Shown: piece after piece, positions 1 to 8,975 of the stretch | Numbering within the stretch: the stretch's first letter is position 1 | Layout of the letters: every line of letters starts with the position of its first letter | DNA from: Lachnospiraceae bacterium | Lineage (GTDB): Bacteria > Bacillota > Clostridia > Lachnospirales > Lachnospiraceae | DNA length: 64,000 nucleotides | Reading direction: 5' to 3' | NCBI GenBank assembly: GCA_910575445.1 | Contig: CAJTFW010000002.1 | Coordinates: 418,106 to 482,105 of the forward strand | Notes under the pieces: model-generated | Told to the model about the DNA's origin: nothing | What the model saw: only the letters and a program-made list of their open reading frames with translations | Databases searched by the model: none | Position numbers and translations under genes: made by a program

Positions 1-656
1 CTGGCGTCTCTTAACATTCCTTCAGAGATATCGGAGAGCACAAGGGTTATCTGCTTAGGGAGTTTTTCTATATTTTCTGTCCAGAGCGCACCGTCTCCGC
101 ATCCAAGCTCTAGGATATGTTGCCCATCTGCAATCTGACATTTTTCATATATCCAGGGGAACCATCCCTGACGATTAGTGGAATAGTCCCGGTGCAGACG
201 GATACGTGCAGAGAGATTGGTGGCATTTTGATATTGCAGCTTTAGACTTTTTTCCATGCCGGTTAGATGAATCAACTCTAGCATATGGCTCCAGTCTATC
301 TGCCGCGCTTCGTCAATAGCATGAACGGTATCTTCGATGGCACTTTCTACTAACTGCATCTGTTCAATACGGTCCTGCACCAGCTTTTTCTGCAAGGTCA
401 GAGAATTTCTTAAAAAATGATAGTCGGTGTCTTCAATTGTCATCTCTTTGATATCATCCAGTGAAAAGCCCAGATATTTTAAAAGTAAAATCTGCTGAAG
501 TCTTGCCAAATCCGAATCCGTATAAAAACGAGCACCCGAAGGGTTTACATAAGATGGCTTTAAGATATTTTGTTTGTCATAGAAACGAATGGTTCGAACT
601 GATACACCGGCAAGTCGCGCAAACTGTCCAGAGGAATAGTAGCCAGGAAGCCTCAT
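1..656 (-). CDS. MerR-family regulator fused to a class I SAM methyltransferase (partial, runs off left edge)
   Basis: The minus-strand frame opens at 656 with MRLPGYYSSGQFARLAGVSV and stays open to base 1, so the C-terminus is outside the window. Residues about 8-75 form a MerR winged helix (SVRTIRFYDKQ, then PSGARFYTDSDLARLQQI). A coiled linker follows. From about residue 185 the SAM-binding motif LELGCGDGALW and a following LVLSDIS strand mark a Rossmann methyltransferase. MerR-methyltransferase fusions are known in Clostridia as presumed effector-sensing regulators; the ligand and methyl acceptor are unknown. It points the same way as the AraC gene to its right, about 45 bp away. Confidence 0.8.
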   Translation of the reverse strand, partial: MRLPGYYSSGQFARLAGVSVRTIRFYDKQNILKPSYVNPSGARFYTDSDLARLQQILLLKYLGFSLDDIKEMTIEDTDYHFLRNSLTLQKKLVQDRIEQMQLVESAIEDTVHAIDEARQIDWSHMLELIHLTGMEKSLKLQYQNATNLSARIRLHRDYSTNRQGWFPWIYEKCQIADGQHILELGCGDGALWTENIEKLPKQITLVLSDISEGMLRDA

Positions 657-702
657 ATATATAACCTTTCTAAGATAGAGTGTTGCCAAAATCTAATAAA
701 AG

Positions 703-1563
703 CTACCACATTTTGCGAAATTCTCCAGGAGAGATACCTTCTACTTTTTTAAAGATACGGGAGAAATAGTTGGCGTCCTCAATGCCACATTCTGCGCTGA
801 TGTTTTCGATGGTCTTATCACTAAAACGAAGAAGCTGTTTGGCGTGTGTGATGCGAGTCTGCAATAGATAGTTGTGAATCGAGATTCCAAATTGTTCTTT
901 AAAGATACGGGTCAGATAAAATTTATTGATATAAAAAGCTTCCGCAAGATTATCCAGATAAATCTTTTCGGTATAATGTCTGTCTAAATATTCTTTGACA
1001 TTTTGCAGATTCTGTTTTTTGACTCCTATACAGGAAGAGTGCTCTGGGTGCCAGCTTTCTTCCATCAGAAGGGTGAGAAGAGAAGTTAATTTTTCAAAGA
1101 TGCGCATATCCCGCACATAATCCTCGGCAGATGCAATCCTGTACAGTTCTTGCAAAATCTGGTCATAGGGTTTGGCATCTTTGGGATGAAAACAGGGCTG
1201 TCCGCCACGCTCTATATACTTTTCATAGATGCTGCCCATATTGGGACCATAGAAATGCACCCATTTTAACTGCCAGAGGTCATCAGAAGTTCGATGAGAA
1301 TACAACTTATGGCAGTCTAAAAAAACACAGTCTCCTGCACAAAGCGCATGAGATTTTCCCTGATATTCCAAAGTTCCATATCCAGAGAGCACCAGAAAAA
1401 ACAGATAGGAAGACAGATTCTCGCGCCGACTGGTGTGAGGCTTTTGCGCTTGCAAAGAGCCAATTTCTTGCAGATGCAGAAGACTTGTCTTGGCAAAAGT
1501 GGATGGAGTATATAAGATACGGCTGGTTGTTACGAGATTGCCGTGGAAAAGAGAAGTATCCAT
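703..1563 (-). CDS. AraC-family transcriptional regulator (cupin plus HTH)
   Basis: 286 aa. The N-terminal half is an AraC-type cupin with a charged segment containing SHALCAGDCVFLDCHK. The last 100 residues carry two helix-turn-helix motifs; the second ends in YFSRIFKKVEGISPGEFRKM, the typical AraC signature. Such proteins usually sense a sugar and activate a nearby catabolic or glycan gene. It is divergent from the GDP-fucose operon that starts 190 bp away, so control of that operon is possible but not shown. Confidence 0.88.
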   Translation of the reverse strand: MDTSLFHGNLVTTSRILYTPSTFAKTSLLHLQEIGSLQAQKPHTSRRENLSSYLFFLVLSGYGTLEYQGKSHALCAGDCVFLDCHKLYSHRTSDDLWQLKWVHFYGPNMGSIYEKYIERGGQPCFHPKDAKPYDQILQELYRIASAEDYVRDMRIFEKLTSLLTLLMEESWHPEHSSCIGVKKQNLQNVKEYLDRHYTEKIYLDNLAEAFYINKFYLTRIFKEQFGISIHNYLLQTRITHAKQLLRFSDKTIENISAECGIEDANYFSRIFKKVEGISPGEFRKMW

Positions 1564-1755
1564 AAGTTATTGTCTCCTTATAGATGTTATTATATCAGAG
1601 GGAAAGAAGCATGACAAGAAAAAGTCAATATTTTGCTATTCTCTATCAAGATACTCTATTACGATTCCCTGATTTATTTATTAAAATAACAAGAACTGAT
1701 TACACTAATGGTATAGATACAAACGATTACAAAGTAAGATTTAAGGAGAATAACT

Positions 1756-2808
1756 ATGGCAAAAAAAGCATTGATTACTGGAATCACAGGGCAGGATGGC
1801 TCGTACTTGGCAGAATTTTTATTGGAAAAAGGATATGAGGTGCATGGAATCACCAGAAGAGCATCACTTGCCAATACATCAAGGATTGACCATCTACTAG
1901 CAACTCAGAGTATCCGTCTGCATGACGGCGACTTGTCTGATTCTTCTTCTCTAATAAGAATTATTGGTCTGGTGCAGCCGGATGAAATCTACAATTTGGC
2001 AGCACAGTCGCATGTGCAGGTATCTTTTGATGTGCCGGAATATTCCGGTGAAGTAGATGCGATTGGTGTCCTTCGGATTCTAGAAGCTGTACGAATCTTA
2101 AATCTGACAAAGAAGACGAAGATTTATCAGGCATCCACCTCAGAATTGTATGGAAAAGTAGAAGAAGTGCCACAGAATGAAAAAACTCCGTTTCATCCAT
2201 ATAGTCCTTACGCGGTAGCAAAACAGTATGGCTTTTGGATTACCAAGGAATATCGAGAAGCATATGGGATGTTTGCAGTCAATGGTATCTTATTTAACCA
2301 TGAATCCGAGCGTCGCGGTGAGAACTTTGTAACCAGAAAGATTACATTAGCAGCAGGCAGGATTGCAGAAGGACTACAAGACCACTTAGAGCTTGGAAAT
2401 ATGGATTCTCTGCGCGACTGGGGATATGCCAAAGACTATGTAGAGTGTATGTGGATGATATTACAACATGATACGCCAGAAGACTTTGTGATTGCGACAG
2501 GAGAACAGCATACCGTACGGGATTTTACAGAGAAAGCATTTCGCGCAAATGGCATCGAGCTTCGATGGGAAGGAACTGGACTGGAAGAAAAAGGATATGA
2601 TATAGCCACGGGAAAGATGCTGGTATGTGTCAACAAAGAGTGGTTTCGTCCAACCGATGTGGACAACCTCTGGGGAGACCCAACAAAAGCCAAGACCGTT
2701 CTTGGCTGGAATCCACAGAAGACCAGCTATGAAGAACTGGTACGGATTATGGCAGAACATGACAGAGCACTGGCCAAGCAGGAAGCTTCGCTAAAGGCAA
2801 TCAGATAA
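1756..2808 (+). CDS. gmd: GDP-mannose 4,6-dehydratase
   Basis: Converts GDP-D-mannose to GDP-4-keto-6-deoxy-D-mannose, the first committed step to GDP-L-fucose, in the cytosol. 350 aa, full length. It is an extended SDR with the nucleotide motif GITGQDG at residues 9-15 and the catalytic set T128, E130, Y152 and K156 (YSPYAVAK). The start has a good ribosome site (aaggag, 8 nt upstream). First gene of a four-gene operon; fcl follows after 14 nt. Confidence 0.95.
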   Translation: MAKKALITGITGQDGSYLAEFLLEKGYEVHGITRRASLANTSRIDHLLATQSIRLHDGDLSDSSSLIRIIGLVQPDEIYNLAAQSHVQVSFDVPEYSGEVDAIGVLRILEAVRILNLTKKTKIYQASTSELYGKVEEVPQNEKTPFHPYSPYAVAKQYGFWITKEYREAYGMFAVNGILFNHESERRGENFVTRKITLAAGRIAEGLQDHLELGNMDSLRDWGYAKDYVECMWMILQHDTPEDFVIATGEQHTVRDFTEKAFRANGIELRWEGTGLEEKGYDIATGKMLVCVNKEWFRPTDVDNLWGDPTKAKTVLGWNPQKTSYEELVRIMAEHDRALAKQEASLKAIR

Positions 2809-2822
2809 GGAGGACGGGCAAT

Positions 2823-3767
2823 ATGATGGAAAAGGATGCAAAAATCTATATAGCAGGGCACCGGGGAATGGTTGGCTCTGCGATTGTGCGAGAATTAGAG
2901 CGTCAAGGCTATACCAATCTGATTACTCGTACCCATAAAGAGTTAAATCTGTGCCGTCAGGACGAAGTAGAGGCATTTTTTGCCAAGGAAAAGCCAGACT
3001 ATGTATTTTTAGCAGCGGCAAAAGTGGGCGGAATTATCGCAAATCAGGATGCATTAGCAGACTTTATGTATGACAATATGATTCTTGAGATGAACGTTAT
3101 CCATTCTGCCTGGCAAAATGGATGCAAAAAGCTGGAGTTTCTTGGGTCTTCCTGCATCTATCCGCGGATGGCACCACAGCCAATGAAAGAGAGCTGTCTT
3201 CTGACTTCGGAGCTTGAGAAGACAAACGAAGCCTATGCACTTGCTAAGATTTCCGGGTTGAAATATTGTGAATTTCTTAACAGACAGTATGGTACAGACT
3301 ATATTTCCGTGATGCCAACCAATCTATATGGTCCAAATGACAACTACCATCCAACACACAGCCATGTGCTGCCGGCCTTGATTCGCAGATTTCATGAGGC
3401 AAAGGAACAAAATCTTCCTTATGTCACTTGTTGGGGAGATGGAAGTCCGTTGCGGGAATTCCTCTATGTAGATGATTTGGCAAATCTGTGTGTATTTTTA
3501 ATGAATCATTACAGTGGTAATGAGACGGTCAATGCCGGAACGGGCAAAGAACTGACGATTAAAGAGCTGACAGAGCTTGTGGCGGATGTAATTGGCTATC
3601 AGGGAGAGATTCGTTGGGATACCAGTAAACCTAACGGAACGCCAAGAAAGCTACTGGATGTATCAAAGAGTGCAGCGCTTGGCTGGACTTATCAGACAGA
3701 GCTTCGGGATGGCATTCGACTATCCTATGAAGATTTTTTAAATAACCCCATGCGGGCAGAGAGGTAA
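2823..3767 (+). CDS. fcl: GDP-L-fucose synthase
   Basis: Epimerase/reductase that turns GDP-4-keto-6-deoxymannose into GDP-L-fucose using NADPH. 314 aa. It has the SDR motif GHRGMVG at residues 12-18, the active-site segment FLGSSCIYP, and Y138/K142 of the YxxxK motif. It lies directly behind gmd and 3 nt before manC. ATG is doubled at the start; either codon gives the same fold. Confidence 0.94.
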   Translation: MMEKDAKIYIAGHRGMVGSAIVRELERQGYTNLITRTHKELNLCRQDEVEAFFAKEKPDYVFLAAAKVGGIIANQDALADFMYDNMILEMNVIHSAWQNGCKKLEFLGSSCIYPRMAPQPMKESCLLTSELEKTNEAYALAKISGLKYCEFLNRQYGTDYISVMPTNLYGPNDNYHPTHSHVLPALIRRFHEAKEQNLPYVTCWGDGSPLREFLYVDDLANLCVFLMNHYSGNETVNAGTGKELTIKELTELVADVIGYQGEIRWDTSKPNGTPRKLLDVSKSAALGWTYQTELRDGIRLSYEDFLNNPMRAER

Positions 3768-3770
3768 GTT

Positions 3771-5087
3771 ATGAATATTGTACTTTTATCGGGAGGCTCA
3801 GGCAAGCGGCTCTGGCCTCTCTCCAATGATATCCGCTCCAAGCAGTTTATTAAGATTTTTAAGACTGAGGAAGGCAGCTATGAGTCGATGGTGCAGAGGG
3901 TCTATCGTCAAATCCGCAAAGTGGATGCAGATGCAACGGTGACGATTGCAACGTCAAAAACACAGGTGTCAGCGATTCATAATCAGTTAGGTGAGCAGGT
4001 TGGGATTTCTATAGAGCCTTGCAGAAGAGATACCTTTCCGGCGATTGCGCTTGCAACAGCTTATCTGCACGATATACAGGGCGTGTCATTAGAAGAATCC
4101 GTTGTAGTCTGTCCGGTGGACCCTTATGTAAATGATGATTATTTTGCAGCACTAAAAGAATTGGGAAGACTATCCAAAGAAGGCGATGCCAATCTGGTAC
4201 TTATGGGGATTGAGCCAACATATCCCAGTGAGAAATATGGTTATATTATCCCGGAAAATGATAAAAAGGTAAGCCGTGTAGCTACTTTTAAAGAAAAACC
4301 AGATACAAAGACCGCAGAAGAATATATTAAAAAAGGTGCACTCTGGAACGGCGGTGTCTTTGCCTACAAATTAAAATATGTACTGGAAAAGGCACATGAG
4401 CTTCTTGACTTTACCGATTACCAGGATTTATTTGGAAAATATGACACACTGACAAAGATTAGCTTTGACTATGCAGTGGTGGAAAAAGAAGACAAGATAG
4501 AAGTGATGCGTTTTGCCGGAGAGTGGAAGGACCTTGGCACCTGGAATACTTTAACCGAGGCAATGGAAGAGAATGTCATCGGAGAGGCTATGATAAATGA
4601 CCAGTGTGAAAATGTGCATATTATCAATGAGTTAGATGTGCCGGTACTCTGTATGGGCTTAAAAGATGTCGTAGTCTCTGCAAGTCCAGAGGGAATCTTA
4701 GTCTCTGATAAAGAACAGTCGAGTTATATCAAACCCTATGTGGATAAAATCGACCAGCAGGTGATGTTTGCAGAGAAATCCTGGGGGAGCTTTCGGGTGT
4801 TAGATATTGAAGATGAAAGTATGACTATTAAAGTAACATTAAACGCCGGACATCAGATGAATTATCACAGTCATGAGAGGCGGGATGAGGTCTGGAATGT
4901 GATTTCTGGAAATGGGCGCAGTATTGTAGATGGCATGGAACAGCCAGTAAAGGCAGGGGATGTGGTGACAATGCAGGCAGGTTGCCGTCATACGCTGATT
5001 GCAGATACAGAGTTAAAGGTCATTGAAGTACAGCTTGGCAAGGAGATTAGCGTTCATGACAAGAAAAAATACAAGCTCGAAGACTGA
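3771..5087 (+). CDS. manC: Mannose-1-phosphate guanylyltransferase with C-terminal cupin
   Basis: Makes GDP-mannose from mannose-1-phosphate and GTP, feeding Gmd. 438 aa. The pyrophosphorylase signature GGSGKRLWPLS is at residues 8-18. A C-terminal type II phosphomannose-isomerase-like cupin (HSHERRDEVWNVISG) spans about 335-438. Fusions of this layout can be bifunctional, but the separate manA that follows makes the isomerase activity of the cupin uncertain. The last 32 nt overlap manA. Confidence 0.92.
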   Translation: MNIVLLSGGSGKRLWPLSNDIRSKQFIKIFKTEEGSYESMVQRVYRQIRKVDADATVTIATSKTQVSAIHNQLGEQVGISIEPCRRDTFPAIALATAYLHDIQGVSLEESVVVCPVDPYVNDDYFAALKELGRLSKEGDANLVLMGIEPTYPSEKYGYIIPENDKKVSRVATFKEKPDTKTAEEYIKKGALWNGGVFAYKLKYVLEKAHELLDFTDYQDLFGKYDTLTKISFDYAVVEKEDKIEVMRFAGEWKDLGTWNTLTEAMEENVIGEAMINDQCENVHIINELDVPVLCMGLKDVVVSASPEGILVSDKEQSSYIKPYVDKIDQQVMFAEKSWGSFRVLDIEDESMTIKVTLNAGHQMNYHSHERRDEVWNVISGNGRSIVDGMEQPVKAGDVVTMQAGCRHTLIADTELKVIEVQLGKEISVHDKKKYKLED

Positions 5088-6072
5088 TGGCGCATTTCGT
5101 CCATTTCTCCTAAAGCCGGCAGGCAAGGACTATCTCTGGGGTGGACACCGGCTAAAGGATGATTTTTCCAAAGAGATAGATATGGAGCCATTAGCGGAGA
5201 CCTGGGAGTGTTCTACGCACCCGGATGGGCCAAGTATAGTGGCAAGTGGAGCACACAAAGGGATGCTTTTGACAGAAGTATTAAAAGAGCATCCCGAATA
5301 TATGGGAACACATCCAAAGACCGATGGCGGATTGCCAATTTTGATTAAATTTATTGATGCAAAGCAGGATTTATCGGTACAGGTGCATCCCGATGATGAA
5401 TATGCGAGAAAATACGAGCATGGTTCTCTGGGAAAGACCGAGATGTGGTATGTGTTAGATGCTACAAAAAATGCCAGGCTGGTGTATGGCTTTTATCACG
5501 ATATTAGTAAGGAGAAATTAAAGAAAAGCTTAGAGGAAGGGACCGTTGAGCGATATCTTCAGAAGGTAAAGGTCAAAAAGGATGATTTATTCTATATAGA
5601 AGCAGGTACAGTACATGCGATTGGGGCAGGGATTTTGATTGCAGAGATTCAGGAGTGTTCTAATATCACCTACCGTATGTATGATTATAACCGTATGGAT
5701 AAGGATGGAAAGCCACGAACGCTGCATATAGAACGAGCGCTGGAGGTGGCGAACCGTATAGGAACTCAGACGCCTAGACAGCCTATGCGGGTGCTTCGCT
5801 ACCAGAAAGGGTGTGCATCGGAGCTTCTGTGCAGGTGTAAATATTTTCAGGTGGAGAGACAGTTGATTAATACGGAAAAATGTCGCGAGATGGCAGATTT
5901 TCAGACCGATGGAAATTCATTTCAGGTGCTTCTGTGCGTGGACGGGTGTGGAACGCTGTTTGGAGAAGGAGAGATGATTCACTTTTTTAAAGGGGATTGT
6001 ATTTTTGTGCCAGCAGACTCGATGCCGCTAAAACTGCATGGAAGGGCGCAGATGTTGAAGGTGCGATGCTAA
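5056..6072 (+). CDS. manA: Mannose-6-phosphate isomerase, class I
   Basis: Zinc enzyme that interconverts fructose-6-P and mannose-6-P and supplies the GDP-mannose branch. 338 aa with FLLKPAGKDYLWGG near the N-terminus and the metal-site segment VQVHPDDEYA. An upstream in-frame TTG at 5023 exists, but ATG 5056 is preferred because aaggag lies 12 nt before it, inside the manC end. Last gene of the operon; the next gene has its own promoter. No phosphomannomutase or fucosyltransferase is adjacent. Confidence 0.9.
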   Translation: MTRKNTSSKTDGAFRPFLLKPAGKDYLWGGHRLKDDFSKEIDMEPLAETWECSTHPDGPSIVASGAHKGMLLTEVLKEHPEYMGTHPKTDGGLPILIKFIDAKQDLSVQVHPDDEYARKYEHGSLGKTEMWYVLDATKNARLVYGFYHDISKEKLKKSLEEGTVERYLQKVKVKKDDLFYIEAGTVHAIGAGILIAEIQECSNITYRMYDYNRMDKDGKPRTLHIERALEVANRIGTQTPRQPMRVLRYQKGCASELLCRCKYFQVERQLINTEKCREMADFQTDGNSFQVLLCVDGCGTLFGEGEMIHFFKGDCIFVPADSMPLKLHGRAQMLKVRC

Positions 6073-6114
6073 TAACTATGCCATTATAATGATGCGATTT
6101 CATAACGAATTGTA

Positions 6115-6143
6115 TTGAAAATAATACAAAAATATGGTAGAAT
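6115..6143 (+). promoter_or_regulatory. Sigma-A promoter of the small toxin mRNA
   Basis: TTGAAA (6115-6120) and TAGAAT (6138-6143) are separated by 17 nt. The transcript would have a leader of about 85 nt before the toxin start at 6235, unusually long for such a small gene and typical of type I toxin mRNAs. Confidence 0.6.
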
Positions 6144-6234
6144 CCAAGCTACAGAAAGTACCCATGACAGGGGCGGTAGCCTCCCAAGCTTAATGACCGG
6201 TTCGCCGGAATACATAGGAAGGGAGGTGCGCAAT

Positions 6235-6354
6235 ATGACAGCTGCAGATATTATTTTAATATTTATAGGGATTATCAGTCTATTGATTTCCTTTGGTAGT
6301 TTGCTTGTTGCGTTTCTGACCTTTCTCGATAAGAGAAACAGTAAGAAGAAATAA
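6235..6354 (+). CDS. Small hydrophobic peptide, putative holin-like type I toxin
   Basis: 39 aa: a polar N-terminus (MTAAD), one membrane helix of about 24 residues, and a basic tail (DKRNSKKK). The ribosome site ggaggtg is 6 nt upstream; longer in-frame starts lack one. Length and layout match the holin-like toxins of Firmicutes type I toxin-antitoxin pairs, which insert in the membrane when not silenced by antisense RNA. A minus-strand promoter at 6518 supports the antisense model. It could instead be a harmless membrane peptide. Confidence 0.6.
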   Translation: MTAADIILIFIGIISLLISFGSLLVAFLTFLDKRNSKKK

Positions 6355-6361
6355 AAAAAAT

Positions 6362-6485
6362 GCCTAACCTGTCGCCACACAGGTTAGGCGGTGCCCGAAA
6401 GGGCATTAACGCAAGCTTGTGAGGTATCCACCCTGGAGTGGAGAACCCTGTAAGGAAGGCATCTGTTCGCGCAGATGTCTTTCTT
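6362..6485. terminator. Cluster of three hairpins behind the toxin gene
   Basis: A perfect 10-bp stem (6362-6371 with 6380-6389) is followed by a small gtgcccGAAAgggcat hairpin (6391-6406) and a 14-bp GU-containing stem (6452-6485) ending in a T-rich run. The last looks like a Rho-independent terminator; the others are likely the overlap zone of the toxin mRNA and its antitoxin RNA. Confidence 0.55.
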
Positions 6486-6494
6486 TATGTGAAA

Positions 6495-6523
6495 AGAATA
6501 ACACATATCGCTTTAAATTTCAA
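6495..6523 (-). promoter_or_regulatory. Candidate promoter of an antisense antitoxin RNA
   Basis: On the minus strand TTGAAA (6523-6518) and TATTCT (6500-6495) are 17 nt apart. A transcript starting near 6488 would run leftward through the hairpins at 6362-6485 into the 3' end of the toxin mRNA. No protein is encoded there. Seen in sequence; function inferred. Confidence 0.45.
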
Positions 6524-6551
6524 GAGAATTTTCTTTTAGTATTTAGAAAAA

Positions 6552-7934
6552 TCAGCGCAGTGTTTTTTCATAGTCTTTTAAAGAATTCACTGCCTGTGTA
6601 GACAGAGGAATCAGTGCTAACATATTGAAGATAGTCATAAGTCCAATCCCCACATCTCCTAAATCCCAGACAAAGGTATAAGCGGCCAGTCCTCCGATAA
6701 AGAGCATTACCAGGGCCAGAAGCTTGTAGAGTGTCTGAGACAGCCAGTTATCGCCAAAGAGATAAGCGACATTTGGGCGGGCATAGAATAGGATGCCAAT
6801 AAAAGTAGAGAAGCTAAAGAGCCAGAGAATCACAGCAATAAAGATAACGCCAAAGCTTCCAAGATGGTAATGCATCGCTTCTTGCAGAAGGTCCATACCA
6901 GCTAGTCCGTCCGTGAGTTGTGCAGGTGTTAGAAGCATAATCATAGCAGAGCAGCTACAGATAACGATGGTATCAATAAAGACACCAAATGCCTGTAAAA
7001 GTCCTTCTTTTGCCGGATGGTCAATATCAGCAGCGGCAGCAGCACAGGGGGCAGAACCACTTCCGGCTTCGTTGGAGAAAAGTCCTCGTTTTGCACCATT
7101 CATCAGAACTGCGCCAAAACCGCCAGCAACAACCTGACGGATACCAAAAGCCTCCGAAAAGATACGCCCAAAGACAGCAGGGAGTTCTCCGGCATTTTTC
7201 AGGATAATAAAAATAGTAAGTAAGAAATAAAGACCAGCCATAATGGGAACGATAATATCTAGTACCTTTACGGTGGCATGTTTGCGAAGAACAATAATTG
7301 CTGCAATCAGTACAAGGATGGCAGTTGTTATAATTGGTGGTATCTGAAAGGCATTATGAAAGGCTGAGGATACCGAGTTTCCAATTACCTGGCTGATGCC
7401 GCACCAGCAGATAAGGCCGGAGAGTGCAAAGAGGATGGCGATAATAGAACGTCTGCGCGTATTGTTCTTTTTTAAAAAATAAGAGTGAATATAGTAAGCA
7501 GGACCTCCGCGGTAGCCGCCGTACAGGGGGTCTTTTTCTTTGTAGATTTGTGCAAGGGTGGCTTCTGCAAAGGCTGTAGAGGAGCCTAGAAGGGCTGTCA
7601 CCCACATCCAGAAGACAGCGCCAGCACCTCCGGCAGAGATAGCAGCGACAACACCAACAAGATTGCCCATACCAACGCGGGTGGCGGTGGAGATAATCAG
7701 AGCCTGAAGACCAGAGATAGAATGGTGCTCAGTATTTTGCTTTTTTTCTGTGGTGATTTTTAGCATCTCAGGAAAGAGGCGAAAAGGCAGAAAACGGGTT
7801 CGAATGGTAAAGTAGATACCAGAGGGTATTAGAATCAGAACAAGTAAAGAGAGGCCAAGGCTGCTTCCCCCCGGCAGCGGAATCGTAATTAGGTCTCCCC
7901 ATAACATCTGGTATACAAAGCGAAAAACGGTCAT
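6552..7934 (-). CDS. Alanine/glycine:cation symporter (AGCS family)
   Basis: Sodium-coupled uptake of alanine or glycine across the membrane. About 460 aa with about 10-11 hydrophobic segments and the family motifs ISTATRVGMGNLVGVVAAIS near residue 90 and NEAGSGSAP near residue 290. Start at 7934 is chosen because gggggag lies 6 nt before it; a longer frame starts at 7949. Divergent from the LysR gene at 8059 across a 124-bp spacer, the usual layout for a LysR-controlled target. Confidence 0.9.
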   Translation of the reverse strand: MTVFRFVYQMLWGDLITIPLPGGSSLGLSLLVLILIPSGIYFTIRTRFLPFRLFPEMLKITTEKKQNTEHHSISGLQALIISTATRVGMGNLVGVVAAISAGGAGAVFWMWVTALLGSSTAFAEATLAQIYKEKDPLYGGYRGGPAYYIHSYFLKKNNTRRRSIIAILFALSGLICWCGISQVIGNSVSSAFHNAFQIPPIITTAILVLIAAIIVLRKHATVKVLDIIVPIMAGLYFLLTIFIILKNAGELPAVFGRIFSEAFGIRQVVAGGFGAVLMNGAKRGLFSNEAGSGSAPCAAAAADIDHPAKEGLLQAFGVFIDTIVICSCSAMIMLLTPAQLTDGLAGMDLLQEAMHYHLGSFGVIFIAVILWLFSFSTFIGILFYARPNVAYLFGDNWLSQTLYKLLALVMLFIGGLAAYTFVWDLGDVGIGLMTIFNMLALIPLSTQAVNSLKDYEKTLR

Positions 7935-8058
7935 AGTAAACTCCCCCATTATCTTGTGTTTTTTATGTGTTTAGTATATAGTAAATAAGGGCATCTGTAA
8001 AATTGATAATAATAATATTTGGCATCGAATTCTTCGATGGAAAGACATAGGGAAAAAG

Positions 8059-8970
8059 ATGGATATTAGAAATTTAATTACATTTATTCATGTAGCAGAG
8101 CGAAATAGTTTTACCAAGGCGGCAAAGGAGCTTGGATATTCGCAGTCTACGGTGTCGTTTCAGATTCGGCAATTAGAGGCAGAACTAAATGTACCATTGT
8201 TTGACCGGATTCACCATACGATTGCTTTAACCAAAAGGGGAAGAGAAGTCCTAAAGTATGCACATCAAGTCAGTAAACTGACAAGAGAATTAGAGGAAGA
8301 GATGCAAAAAGAGGACAAGGTAAGAGGGCATTTTCGGCTGGCAGTACCAGATTCTCTGTGTGAGTCTTTGCTTCGGGAAGGTTTTCTTGATTTTCGAAAT
8401 CGATATCCGGGGATTACATTGCAGATTATTGCCACAGGAACCGAGGAGATGTTTCGTCTTTTGAACCACAATGAAGCAGATGCGATTTTAACACTGGACA
8501 ATCATATTTACAATGCAGAATATGTGATAGTAAGAGAAGAAAAGGTGGGAATGCATTTTGTGGCAGCGGCTGACGGTCCCTGGTGCCAGAAGAAAAAGAT
8601 TAGGATACAGGAGCTTGTAGAGGAGCCCTTTGTGCTGACGGAAAAGGGGATGAGTTATCGGAGGCTGATGGATGAAAAGCTGGCAGGGATGTCACTTGAG
8701 ATTCAGCCAGTATTAGAGATTGGAAGCACAGGACTTATCTGCTCTCTTATCGAGCAGGGAGTTGGGATTTCCTATCTGCCAGACTATGTGACTAAGAGAG
8801 GCATAGAGGAAGGAAAACTTTCCTATCTGCCGGTGGTGGATTTTGAGATTGAGATTTGGAAGCAGTTGTTGTATCATCGGGATAAATGGGTATCACCACA
8901 GATGGAGTCGGTGATTGCATATTGTATTCGTAGAGAATTTGCCGAAGAAAAAGAGGAGAAAGGAAGGTAG
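8059..8970 (+). CDS. LysR-family transcriptional regulator
   Basis: 303 aa. The winged HTH is at residues 1-60 (SFTKAAKELGYSQSTVSFQI) and the periplasmic-binding-like effector domain spans about 90-295. Divergent from the AGCS symporter, which is the likely target. It ends 5 bp before rsmH, so the two are probably cotranscribed. Confidence 0.9.
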   Translation: MDIRNLITFIHVAERNSFTKAAKELGYSQSTVSFQIRQLEAELNVPLFDRIHHTIALTKRGREVLKYAHQVSKLTRELEEEMQKEDKVRGHFRLAVPDSLCESLLREGFLDFRNRYPGITLQIIATGTEEMFRLLNHNEADAILTLDNHIYNAEYVIVREEKVGMHFVAAADGPWCQKKKIRIQELVEEPFVLTEKGMSYRRLMDEKLAGMSLEIQPVLEIGSTGLICSLIEQGVGISYLPDYVTKRGIEEGKLSYLPVVDFEIEIWKQLLYHRDKWVSPQMESVIAYCIRREFAEEKEEKGR

Positions 8971-8975
8971 AGTGG

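Noticed and set aside
461..664. Plus-strand ORF near the left edge
   Set aside because: Antisense shadow of the MerR HTH on the minus strand.
1131..1565. 144-aa plus-strand ORF opposite the AraC gene
   Set aside because: Antisense shadow; AraC HTH and cupin are well conserved on the other strand.
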